Assembly (NCBI GenBank): GCA_000310025.1
Contig: FN649749.1
Span: 917,774-946,453, forward strand
DNA: 28,680 bases
Source: Ectocarpus siliculosus
Lineage: Eukaryota > Sar > Phaeophyceae > Ectocarpales > Ectocarpaceae
Direction: 5' to 3'
Shown one piece after another: positions 9,361 through 19,700 of this stretch; position 1 is the first letter of the stretch, and the number at the start of each line of letters is the position of its first letter. The notes beneath the pieces were generated by a model, which was given only the letters and a program-made list of their open reading frames with translations, was not told where the DNA came from and did no database searches. The position numbers and the translations under genes were made by a program.

Positions 9361-9904
9361 TTCGCGTGAAGAGACGCTTTCCCCCCTCCGAGTTGAGGAA
9401 GGCAATCTGGTGCAACAGTGGACTCTCGGCGCGCCTTCATGGCGAGTAGGTCAAACGGCTCCTGCTCCCAAAACACAGATTGTCCGGCGACACGCGGCGA
9501 AGCTGCCCCTCCTGCCCCCGGTCGGGAGGTGGCGCGAAAGCCCGAGCTGTCGCCGCCGGCGTACCCGGCGCTCTTTGCGTTCATGGTCACCCTCCTCAAC
9601 CTCCTCCGGCTACCTTCAGCGCCGTCCCCGTTCTTCCAGCCCCCGAGGTGGCCGGGGAGGACGTCGAGGTCGGTGGCAGTCATCAGCTTTGCCAGCAAAG
9701 GTGGAGGCAGGAACGACGCGTCGAAAAGTCTCGTGTCGGTGCTAGTGCGAAGGGAAGAAGGCAAGAGGCACTTCAGGTTCTCGCGGTTACCGTTATGCTT
9801 GTCGAGCAAGCCGGGGAGGGTGCCACGTCGTCGTCGTCGTCCCGCCCCACCACTAAAGGCATGCAGGCATGCGTTGGCCAGTATATTCGCGTGAAGAGAC
9901 GCTG
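9361..9904 (+). repeat. Array module B, inverted relative to A
   Basis: This module is inverted to A across a spacer of about 58 bases (9303-9360). It begins TTCGCGTGAAGAGACGCT and ends with the same motif at 9886-9904, shared with the start of module C. On its minus strand the frame containing MTATDLDV, GWKNG, GSRRRLRR and GFRATS parallels the plus-strand frame of module A, so this may be the ancestral coding frame. Confidence 0.65.
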
Positions 9905-10320
9905 CCTCCCTCCGAGCTGAGGAAGGCTCGATCACGCTCGGTGGAGACGACTTCTTGTCCCTCGCGAAGGAGGACCATGTCACGGGGCCCCGCAAATCAT
10001 TCGTCTAGGCCCCGCGTGTGTTCAGCCGCGAGGCTCGCTTCGCAATTGGAGACAGCGGCGGCGGAGGTGATGTCAACGACACGAGCCACGGTGGGGGCAA
10101 CGGCGTCGGCCGGAAAGGAGGCGGTAAAACCGCTGATAATGTACGGTCAGATCAAGGACACCCTTGCCTCCGGCCGCCGGGGTACCAAGGGAAGCGGTGA
10201 CAGTGGAGCTAGGTCAGACGAGAAAGACGAGACGACCACGACGTGGCACTCCCCAGCTTGCTCGAAAAACACTACCGCAGCCTCGAGAGCCTGAAGGGCC
10301 TTGCCTTCTTCCCCCGCACC
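9886..10320 (+). repeat. Array module C, left arm of the inner palindrome
   Basis: It is inverted to module D. Shared stretches include GAAGGCTCGATCACGCTCGG, ACCATGTCACGGGGCCCCGC, GAGGCTCGCTTCGCAATTGG and GGCGGCGGAGGTGATGTCAA. Identity rises toward the centre at about 10331. Confidence 0.75.
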
Positions 10321-10382
10321 AGCGCCGGTTGGGTCGGTGCTAGTGCGGGGGAAGAAGGCAAGGCCCTTCAGGCTTTCGAGGC
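10280..10382. repeat. Near-perfect palindrome, 40-bp arms
   Basis: Bases 10280-10319 and 10343-10382 are reverse complements at 39 of 40 positions (the only mismatch is within CTCTCG versus CTTTCG), separated by 23 bases that are themselves partly complementary. It forms the axis of modules C and D. Confidence 0.85.
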
Positions 10383-10772
10383 TGCCGTCGTGCTTGTCGA
10401 GGAAGCTAGGAAGTGCCACGTCGTTATCGTCGTCCTCCTTGTCTCCCCAAAGGCCACTGTCACCGATACCCTTGGTACCCGCCGGCTGGCGGCAAGGATG
10501 TCCTTCATCTGACCGCACACTACTAGCGGTTTACGGCCTCCTTTCCGGCCGACGCCGTTGCCCCCACCGGGGCTCGTGTCGTTGACATCACCTCCGCCGC
10601 CGCTGTCTCCAATTGCGAAGCGAGCCTCGCGGCTGAACACACGTGGGGACTGGACGAATGACTTGCGGGGCCCCGTGACATGGTCCTCCTCCACGAGGGA
10701 CAAGAGGTGGTCCCCACCGAGCGTGATCGAGCCTTCCTCAACTCGCACGGGGGCAGCGTCTCTTCACGCCAA
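10334..10772 (-). repeat. Array module D, right arm of the inner palindrome
   Basis: This is the reverse-complement partner of module C, ending with CAGCGTCTCTTCACGCCAA at 10754-10772. Just beyond it, a CCACAGCACGCCTG matches the stretch that precedes module B (9336-9352) in inverted orientation, so D continues into the module-B type edge. Confidence 0.75.
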
Positions 10773-10809
10773 TAGATCGACCACAGCACGCCTGTAGTGG
10801 TGGGGCGAG

Positions 10810-10915
10810 GCGGGGCCGGGAAGAAATCTTGGCAGGGCCGCTTGACATGGCCCTCAATAGAGGACGATAATTCGCGCCCCCCCCCCCGAGCGTGATTATC
10901 GCGGGCCCCCCGCCG
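10810..10915 (-). repeat. Degraded fourth-type module fragment E
   Basis: Read on the minus strand, ATCACGCTCGG, GAGGGCCATGTCA and CCGGCCCCG follow the order found at the beginning of modules C and D (ATCACGCTCGG, GAGGACCATGTCA, GGGGCCCCG). It also contains a C-run flanked by complementary CGATAAT/ATTATCG. Confidence 0.45.
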
Positions 10916-13900
10916 TCTTCCGCGGTGTCGCTGGCCAACTGTCAGTCCCGTTCGGCGATAACGCCCACGCCACTACAAACCCGACGTCCGTGACTGGGGC
11001 GCTTGCGGGCGCCGTCCCTGGGGCTACTTGCTGTGGTCGTTGTTGTTGTCGAGCATCTCGCCGCTGCCGTGGGTACCGGCGGGGCGACGACGTCCGTGGC
11101 ATGCCAAGAGACCCCCATGGGGCAAGGAGTCTCAGGGCCTGATGGCGGGGAGCGAGGTTAGAGGCGTGGTTGTTGAAGTTACGATGAATCTTCCGGGGGA
11201 GATGGTTCTGCCCGACCGACCCGTCTCTCACAATAGCAATGCGAAAACGACTGTCCAAGAGGAGATGGTTGATGATTTGGGCTGGTTAATTGGTACCAGT
11301 GTCTCTTCAACTATACTTCCTGGCATTGTATTGCTAATTGTTGTTGGAGGTTTTCGAAGAAATATCAATAATCGCACATTCTCGTCCACACCAAGGCACC
11401 AAGCCACCATCAAATATGTCGACAACGCCAAGGGAATTCAACCAGAAGCAAACCGTACCACAACTCTTGGCAGCGGTTCGCTCAAACTTACCCTGGAATA
11501 GTCCCGCCGCTCTTGCTATCGCTGCAGTCTCACCTCAGCGCAAGGCGGCCGGTCTTATCCTTCTTCTGGAGCCTCCCGTGCATAACCAGTGGACCCTCTG
11601 CCGGCGTGGTGACGCATGTGGTATCCACGTTGGTCATATGCAGATCGATGTAGTCTCGATCGCCACACCCCTTGATTCGTTCGTGGGCGCGTGTGTTGAT
11701 ACGGTCCCCGTGGAAATGCAGTGGGAAGAGGAGGGGGAGGGATGTTCGGGTGTATAGTGGGTTCATGGTGGTGTCAGGCTCAGGGCGCTCAAAAATTGAG
11801 GATAAGGGGGCGGGATGACGCAAAGAGCGGTATTTAAGCGGGAGGGAGAGGGGTACTGCTCCGAGAAACATGGAGGGGCAGTTCCGAAAAAAAACTAACC
11901 ATGGTAATATCCATCTGGGAATCGCTTGCACTAGCCTTACACCACACCATCTGTCAAACACAAGGGGGATACGCACGACGACTGTACCGTAGTCACACGA
12001 GGAAACAGCCGGGTACAACTGCAACATTTTACAGAGACACGACAACCGCATCAATAATGGCAAGACAACGACGACCGACGACGTGTGTCAACGATAACGA
12101 GACGTCATAAAGGCAACAACCGTGTGTGCCGCCATCATGCCTTTCGTGAATGCAATGGAGATGTCACCGAAACGCACACGGTGAGAACGAGTAGCGCGGG
12201 CGGAAGATATTTTCTCCTTCTTGACGTATTGTATCGAGAGTGTTGTCGGAGGGGGCGATTACTCTGGTTACACGATTGCTACATAATCGCGCACTTACCC
12301 ACAGAGTGAGATTTCCTAAAAATAAACGATCGTGCGCGCCACACGCACACTTATCCATGCTTTCAGTCGCCGGACGATAGAGATAACTTTTATTATGTAC
12401 AATATATCCTCACATTTCCGTGTTGTCCTCGTCGCTTGCCCGGAGTCCGGGACAACACCATTCATTCCTCAAACGGGTTCGATACCTGCCATGCGGTGTG
12501 GGCGTGAGACAGACCGAGCGAGAAAGAGCAAGCGAGCTGACAATAGAGAAAAAATAAAAGTACTTACATCAAAACGTAGATATCGTATACCATGGTACAC
12601 AGCAGCACAGCAGCAGCAGTGGTGCACGTCCCGCTACCGTTCCTTTCTACCTGGCGCAGCTCGCCGGCGGTTGGTTCTCTCTACACCAGGTGTAGTACCG
12701 TGTTGACACGAGCTTCTCTGTGGAACGATCCCGCTGCTAAAGCGCTGCTGCTTGCGTTCGCTACTCGGCGTATCTCACACCCTCTCTAGTTGTAGACTTT
12801 CATATAAAAAACACATGTAACCTTCTATATACAGCTAGTTCTATGAGAGGTTAGTATCCAACGTCACCCGTTTCCTCTCGCCGATGTATACAAGTCTAGA
12901 CGAGTACGACAGCGCCGGCCCCGGTGGTAAAATCTACAAGCACGCGAGCCCGGGGGGTCAAACAGGATCTCTGCCGCGGCGCGACTCAGGATGGTCTCTA
13001 GAGCTTGGTTTACGTAATCTATAAGCCAAAGGCGCAGTAAGGAGACTACAGTTTGTCTGCAGCACATATCTCTCGTTACATCATCAGAACGCGAGGGGAG
13101 TACATGCGTCTCTCACCACTAAATAAGCCCTCTTGACTCCGTTAAATGAAACCCTGTCCCTGTCTGCGAACGTATCCACTATTCAGTTGACGGCTGAATA
13201 TTCCAGAGTTGTGTGCTGCTGGTTTACAATGAGATGTGAGATGTGGGAGCAAGGAGCTAGGAGCAAGAGCGGGTGAGAGAAGGGGCGAAGGGGAACGTGG
13301 GCCGGCGCCGGAGAACCTAAGAAATGCGGCTCTGCGGTTCCGGTTTTCCGATAATCGCTGACGGAATGAGATGATGGTCAACGAGGCTCGGTTTGCCGTG
13401 GCGGTGGGCACTGCGGCACACCGTCTCCTGGCGAGGACCTGTGCATGTTGTCAATGGTCAACGGTCAACAGATTGGTTGAGCCGCTGTCGTACCGGTTCG
13501 GCATCGGATGCAAAACCAATTGGTTCTCTTTTTCGTAGATGTCACCCTCTTTCGTAGATGCGTATGTACTGTACAGACGTACAGACTTGTATCCTGTTAT
13601 GTTTGCATGTATGCATGAGCTGTAATCTACCGGTCCGTTCACCCTCACAAACTGAAATCAGGCTCAGCTTGGCTTTGTCGTTCGGGCGAAGGTCGAGCAC
13701 GGTCCATTGTAGACTAAACTACTGTGGAGCGAGATGGATGTTTATGGGGAAAAAATTTCAGCCTGATCGTTTCAGACTTTTGTCTGGTACAGTAGTATCT
13801 GCTGCAGTTCGTGTGTCCTTGTCAGCGGTCGGGTAGTAATGTGTGCATCATAAACAGTTTAAAATGGTCTACGTTGCCGGTGCGTGTAGTGTCGTGTGGG

Positions 13901-14312
13901 CAACAGCTCTCCCCATACTTCATCCATCGCGGGTATCCTACACTCTTCAATGTTGTGCTTTTTCGCTCGTGTCAGCTGCATGTCCTACTGTAGGCTTGAC
14001 TCACCTGTATATTGTACAGAAAATTGAGTGTCTGGTAGGGGGCAATGACTCAGCGGCGCACATCTCCGTGACATGAAGGGTGACGTGCACTTCAAGAAAT
14101 AGTCCATAGTCTAGCAGTGCACCCCACGTGCCACCACACCTCATGTTGTTGGTCCCGAGGCTCGCTTCTCACTTTCTCTTTAGTAACGGAGGGTTGGAAG
14201 CCAAGGGACCAACAGGAACCAAACCCCATTGAGCCATTTGGGAAGATTAGCCAGGAACGATACAGAGTGAGTGTAGATGCACCACGTCAGCAAATATTGA
14301 ACAGCAATCTTG
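10916..14312. other. Region without a convincing gene
   Basis: About 3.4 kb. The longest frames (about 157 codons on plus at 11028-11501 and 177 codons on minus at 11530-12063) show no domain, no splice-consistent extension and no coding-type composition like the genes at either end. A TATTTAA near 11830 preceded by TGACGCAAAG could be promoter-like, but no gene follows it. Confidence 0.35.

Positions 14313-14402
<90 letters not shown>
14313..14402. repeat. (GA)n microsatellite
   Basis: About 90 bases of GA dinucleotides with a single AAAGA interruption near 14325. It would encode Arg-Glu repeats in one frame, but nothing supports translation. Confidence 0.95.
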
Positions 14403-14403
<1 letters not shown>

Positions 14404-15858
14404 CGTGAGGGAGGGAGAGGGGGACAGGGGGGAGAACGGAGAACCGCTGCTCGGCCGAAATCTATCTAGCTACCGGGATGGCGTCTCAAGCGGTCGTGTC
14501 CTATACACCAACCACCTTAGTTGGCGTCTTTTCGACAAGCGCCCGTACGGCGCACACATTTCCTCCGTGATTTTCCTCCGTGATTGTAACCCTTCTCAAA
14601 CATGATACGTTTCGTATAGGTTGCGGCGTTCATGGAGGTTCCACCGCATGCTGTAACGGTTGTTTTTCTATCTTTCTTCCTTTCTCCCTTTTCCGGGTCT
14701 CGAGATCGCGCGCTGCTTTCGCACGCACATTCTCATTGATCACCCTCTTACCCCGCAGACCTCATCGATCGATTCCTCAACCCCAGGTAAATGCTGGCAG
14801 GTGTGTCTCTCGTGCCCCTGTCATATCTCGAGGCGAGAAGCTATGGCAGCGGAAGAATTGCGCGCGTCCCTCTTCCCCTCTGGCAACGGTCGAGCTGTCT
14901 GGCGTTGGCTGACAGCATAGTTACCCGACTATTTGCTTCATCTGGAGAAGCCACATCCTTGAGCGTTGAGAACCTCGAACGTGTTTCGCTTAGTTGGTAT
15001 CCACCCTGAGCGGTGCACAGCTGCACGTCATGTCTTCCGTGCACCGCGCCGTTTTCGTTCTGCTCGTCGGCCCATGAATGATGATTGTGCGAAGGATTTC
15101 TCCGAGCACACATGTGCGTCACTCCTTTTCTTCTCCTTGCGATACAACGAACATTCCCCCCGCCGGCCCCGACGACGCGACTTTTCCAGGCCTTGGGAAC
15201 AACAGCAACATTTCTTTCTGGATCTCCGTCGTACTTCCGGCAATGCGTCGGGCAAGCAGCTGCGAGCGTCCCGACCCGGGTCGCGTACGCCGGGAATGTG
15301 ACCTTCGCAAGAGTGGAGATCCTAGGGGCGTTGGTACCTGCGTGATGTGCACGGTCTCCGCGGTGTACCGCCGTGTCAGACTTGTCGCAAGTTACTTTTC
15401 GTCTTTCGTGTCCTCGTCCTCCGCGCCACAGGTGGGTTTAGTCCTCAGGGAGTTGAGTCAGCCGATATTTGTGTGATTTTTGCATCTCAGATTGTGCCGG
15501 TGGCGCACTCATTATTGGGGCTGAACAGACTGCCGGGTGGGGCCCTGCTCGTTGTGCTGTCTGCCAGAAACAGGTCCTATCATATCCTCTCGATAACAAA
15601 GAGGCGCGTATTATTGACGAAACCACCAAAAACAACGAAAGCCCCGTCCTTTCGCCGGAGTACACTCCCAACAGCTGAGTTTGGTTCACCTTCCGCTTAA
15701 CTTCCAGTTGCCGTACAGCCGCTGTCGTTTCGTTCGATTGTCTGCGCCACCGGGACGACACGTCCAGAGCGTCGTTGGGGTGGGCTTGAACCACAACGAC
15801 ATCACACCCACGCGACTGTTATCGGGTGATATTTTTGTATCACGTCTGTATCCGTTAA
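14403..15858. other. Region upstream of the kinase exons
   Basis: The N-terminal exons of the kinase (glycine-rich loop) should lie here if they are in the window. I could not identify one with a matching phase. A frame at 15190-15345 after TTTTCCAG is coding-like but has no kinase motif. Confidence 0.3.
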
Positions 15859-15894
15859 ACAACGCACGGGAAGGAGAGCGAAGAAGGTGGCGGT

Positions 15895-16100
15895 ATGGTG
15901 ATGAAGGTGCTGAAGAGCGACCGCTACCAGAGCCGGGAGATCGCCGAGGAGGCTCTGCACAACGAGGTCAAGGCGTGTGTCCAGCTCGAGCTTGCCAGCG
16001 TGCCGCGGACAGCGATCGTGACGAAGCACACGACCAACCTCAGCAGCACCGCGGGGGGCTATTTCGGCCGCAACGCCATCTTCAAGGCAGACGCCGGACC
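15895..16100 (+). CDS. Kinase exon a: beta-3 to hinge
   Basis: It reads MVMKVLKSDRYQSREIAEEA and on to GRNAIFKADAGP. It ends CC|GTGAGC in phase 2. The 5' limit is uncertain: the frame is open back to a TAA at 15856-15858, and AG dinucleotides at 15873, 15876 and 15886 are possible acceptors. The MKVLK lysine would be strand beta-3, so an upstream exon with the glycine loop is expected. Confidence 0.65.
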
Positions 16101-16473
16101 GTGAGCACAGCCTTTTGACTTGGTTGGCCTAGTTGTCGGGAAAAGACGATGACGACTCCCAGGCTCCGTGGGGATGCGAACTTTGAAACGATTGCAGCGT
16201 TCTTGCCCTTCCTTGAAATTTGGAACGATTGACCCTGTTCCTTGTTCTGATCGTTTCCTGCTAACCGTGCGATTTTGTCTAATTCCAGTTTTGGTTCTAA
16301 ATGTTGTTCCCGTGAAAAGTGGGACGTTCCAATGTCTTGTTTGTACGTACCACAAATTCCCGCAAGCCTGGCCAAATAATATCATTAAAATTTTCCTTGA
16401 AGAATATTGAAGAGGAGATGCTGGGGTAGAGGTGCTACAGGCAGAACGGATGTTCGTCAAGACAACAACGACG

Positions 16474-16504
<31 letters not shown>

Positions 16505-16518
16505 CGACAACGACAACG

Positions 16519-16561
<43 letters not shown>

Positions 16562-16569
16562 CGACAACG

Positions 16570-16624
<55 letters not shown>

Positions 16625-16665
16625 CGACAACGACAACAACAACAACAACGACAACAACAACAACA

Positions 16666-16702
<37 letters not shown>

Positions 16703-19700
16703 TGGCACTTATTGATCATGTTTCGATAGTTGTTCCCTAACTTAACTTTGTCACGTTCCTGTCTGTCTGAGGAGGGAGGATCACGGCAATGCATGTGGGC
16801 ACGACAACTGATAGCGAGGAATTTGCTGTCTTGATTGCAATGGCTTCTCAGAAAAGGACATCGGCTTTGCTATAGGTGTAAGCATCCCGCAATTTGAATT
16901 TCCCCCACTGTACTGATCATCAACCAGGTTCGACATGTCCCATTTTTCTATCGACCCGGCGCCTGGGACCTCGAGAAAGTTGGACATGTCGATGGCAGAC
17001 TGGACAGCCTTCGCATACCAGGCAAGCCTTCTCAGGCGGCCTTCTGTACCACCGTGGGTGGAGTAACACCTATGGGGCAGACCCGGCGAACCAAGCATGC
17101 GGTTTCAAGTACTCTGTCGACTCAGCTTTACGGATACCACAACAAAGTATCGAGGGGGCGGCTGGTCGCCTAAGAAAGGGGCTTGATGGCCCTCGAGTAT
17201 AGTACCCATTAGGGACACCGCGGTGTGATGGTGCCTAGGGTTTTTGCGAGTATCGTCGACAGTTGGCAATGGAGAACGCGGTACGCGGATAAAGTAGCAT
17301 ATGAATGTACTCCTGCTGCACGTGCACGCGGCAGCGAACTCATACCAGGCACCCACCTGTCGCGGATCGGCGTTCCATTGCGATATTAATTTCGGTTGGT
17401 GCTTCGCACTCTAATTGACGGCAAACCGTACCCCCTTCTACGCGGTCCCTGGCGCAGCACCACCCTACCGCCTGCTTGATTTCTATGTCATCAGGGAACG
17501 ATCGTCATCATCATAATTTTCATGAGATGTGACGTAGCCGCCAAACAACTGATCTCAGCTCTGCTGCGCCACATACATACTCACCACAGGCAACGATTAC
17601 CATCGTCAAGATGCACGCCAGGGGGGGTGTCACGCATAACGACATCAAGCCCGCCAACTGGGTGGCGAGACGCAGGGACGACTCGTTCAAGGACAACATG
17701 GGGTCGTGCTACGAGTTCACGCTTGTTGACCTCGGCTCTGCGACATTCAATGATGTGAGCGCGGGGTACTTGTCAATACCCCCCCCCCCCCACGAAACTG
17801 GGGCCCCCAAAATGGCGNNNNNNNNNNNNNNNNNNNNNNNNNNNNNNNNNNNNNNNNNNATACCCCCCCCCCCCCAGGAAGCCCCCCCCCCCGGTGTTTG
17901 CCATCGGGGTTTGGGTTTTCGTCGCTTGGCAACGACGTTGTAAAATAAGCCCCCCCACTCGGTGCTTGCCATCGGGATTAGGTTTTCGTCGCTTGGCAAC
18001 GACGTTGTAAAACAAGCCAATTCACTTCGTGAACTCGGCAACCAGGTTACCGTTTTTTTTTTTACCTCGGTTTTTTTTTTTGGCGGTAACTATGAATGGT
18101 GGTCGAGTAGATCATGTTGTGCGGGGTCGAGAAACCTCACTCCGCGCAACGGGGGATGATCGCACCACGTTGTGTTAAAATGGTCAAGCTTCCTCGAGGC
18201 AGTTACACAGTGCTTACAACTGTCTCTGGAAGTGAAAGCACCAGAAAATAAATTAAGTCATACGCAGCTGTCATCCGTACGCAAGGAAGTAAGCACAAGA
18301 TGCCGAACACCCTTAGCAGGATGCAGCTCACCCTTCATGCGACTCGCCAAATACCTCACGGCGCTTCGCGCTTGGTGATGTGAGAGCCTGGTCCGGTGAG
18401 AACCCGGCATGCTCCGTCCCGGCTTTGTAGGGATGCGAGGTCAATGGTCAAACGACTACGGCATGCACGACTATGAGTACACCCCCCCCCCCCCGAAGCT
18501 GCGGTAACCATAATGGTGGTCGAGTAGATCATGTTGTGCGGGGTCGAGAAACCTCACTCCGCGCAACGGGGGATGATCGCACCTCGTTGTGTTAAAATGG
18601 TCAAGCTTCCTCGAGGCAGTTACACAGTGCTTACAACTGTCTCTGGAAGTGAAAGCACCAGAAAATAAATTAAGTCATACGTAGCTGTCATCCGTACGCA
18701 AGGAAGTAAGCACAAGATGCCGAACACCCTTAGCAGGATGCAGCTCACCCTTCATGCGACTCGCCAAATACCTCACGGCGCTTCGCGCTTGGTGATGTGA
18801 GAGCCTGGTCCGGTGAGAACCCGGCGTGCTCCGTCCCGGCTTTGTAGGGATGCGAGGTCAATGGTCAAACGACTACGGCATGCACGACTATGAGTACACC
18901 CCCCCCCCCACGAAGCTGAGGCCCACAGTAGCACCCATGGTAATAAATTCGAAACCCGAAACCAACAGCGTCAGCGTTTTTCGAGCACGTGCAAAGTGAA
19001 ACCCCAGTTCCGATATTTTGACCAAGAACCCGCACCGATAAAACCCTAGGGTCATCATGCTGGTACTCGACGTAGGATCAGATATCGTCACCTGGTAGAT
19101 TATTATGCGCTCGTGAGTTCTTTAGGCCGAAGAGAGCGCGGAGTTGTGCCACACAATAAGACTTGGAAAGTTTCCGATTTTCTGTGACGCTGCTAAGCAT
19201 GTGCCCACTGGATATCCTCGCCTCGGCATTGCAGGACGACGGGAACACCGGCATGCCCCAATGGAACACAATCTCCTACATGTGCCCTCTTGCGGTGAGA
19301 ACAGATAACGCGCGAGTGCACCGCCGGATAGCAGAAGGGAATAGTATGTATCACCCACACCCGTCGTCGTCGACTGTGCGAGATATATATGCACAGAAAG
19401 AAAATCAACGGGGCTCTCCGCATGTACGTACGCCCAAGGCTGGTCTTTGATATGATCCAAAGAGTCGATTGTCGCACATGAATTTATTTCGCTTCTGGCA
19501 GATGCAATCCCACACAAACTTCGTAAACGGGGTCGGAGACGGCAAGCATAACGGCTTTCTAACGGACATGTACGCGTTCGGCAAGACCCTGGCGGAAGTT
19601 TACGGGGGCTCGGTACACCACCTGCAAGGTCGGCAAGGAAACAGGTCGCAAAACCCAGGTGAGCCCGCTTACTGTGGAGTACTAGGGACCGGAAAATCGG

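Larger units (their letters stand above)
8778..10915. mobile_element. Nested inverted-repeat (foldback-like) array of four main modules and a fragment
   Basis: Related modules alternate in orientation: A (8778-9302), B (9361-9904, inverted to A), C (9886-10320) and D (10334-10772, inverted to C), plus a degraded piece E (10810-10915). A and B align along their whole length in inverted orientation. C and D do so nearly perfectly at their centre. The inner part of C and D is also related to the ends of A and B. A motif TTCGCGTGAAGAGACGCTG recurs at module edges in both orientations. There is no transposase, target-site duplication or terminal TG/CA that I can point to, so a foldback transposon, a repeated gene fragment or a locally amplified satellite are all possible. 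The repeat structure is certain; the mobile-element label is inference. Confidence 0.5.
17755..19234 (+). other. Kinase intron with assembly gap and tandem duplications
   Basis: This intron (GTGAGC...TTGCAG) contains C-runs, a 42-base run of N, a 68-bp tandem duplication and a 418-bp tandem duplication. Its true length is uncertain because the repeat probably collapsed in assembly. Confidence 0.6.

Noticed and set aside
11530-12063. 177-codon minus-strand frame
   Set aside because: It has no recognisable domain, no splice context and no coding bias like the confirmed exons. It is compatible with chance.
12450-12510. Possible second tRNA (GGTTCGATACC resembles a B box)
   Set aside because: There is no T stem, anticodon stem or acceptor stem around it.
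14313-14402. Arg-Glu repeat protein over the GA tract
   Set aside because: It is a dinucleotide microsatellite; the surrounding frame is unremarkable.
15190-15345. Candidate upstream kinase exon after TTTTCCAG
   Set aside because: The frame is coding-like but has no glycine loop and ends in a stop without a convincing phase-matched donor.
16461-16702. CRISPR-like regular repeat
   Set aside because: It is a trinucleotide microsatellite without spacers, in a eukaryotic intron.
16407-16794. Poly-Thr, poly-Asn/Asp, poly-Leu/Ser and poly-Cys frames over the CAA/CGA tract
   Set aside because: Every frame is open because the repeat unit lacks stops. The tract sits in an intron supported by phase.
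16781-17098. 105-codon minus-strand frame in the kinase gene
   Set aside because: It overlaps the plus-strand kinase exon b, which is supported by phase and kinase helix continuity, and it has no domain.
18083-18917. 418-bp repeats as 5S rRNA or another known tandem RNA gene
   Set aside because: None of the conserved 5S internal promoter sequence is present, and the unit has only one short stem that I can see.
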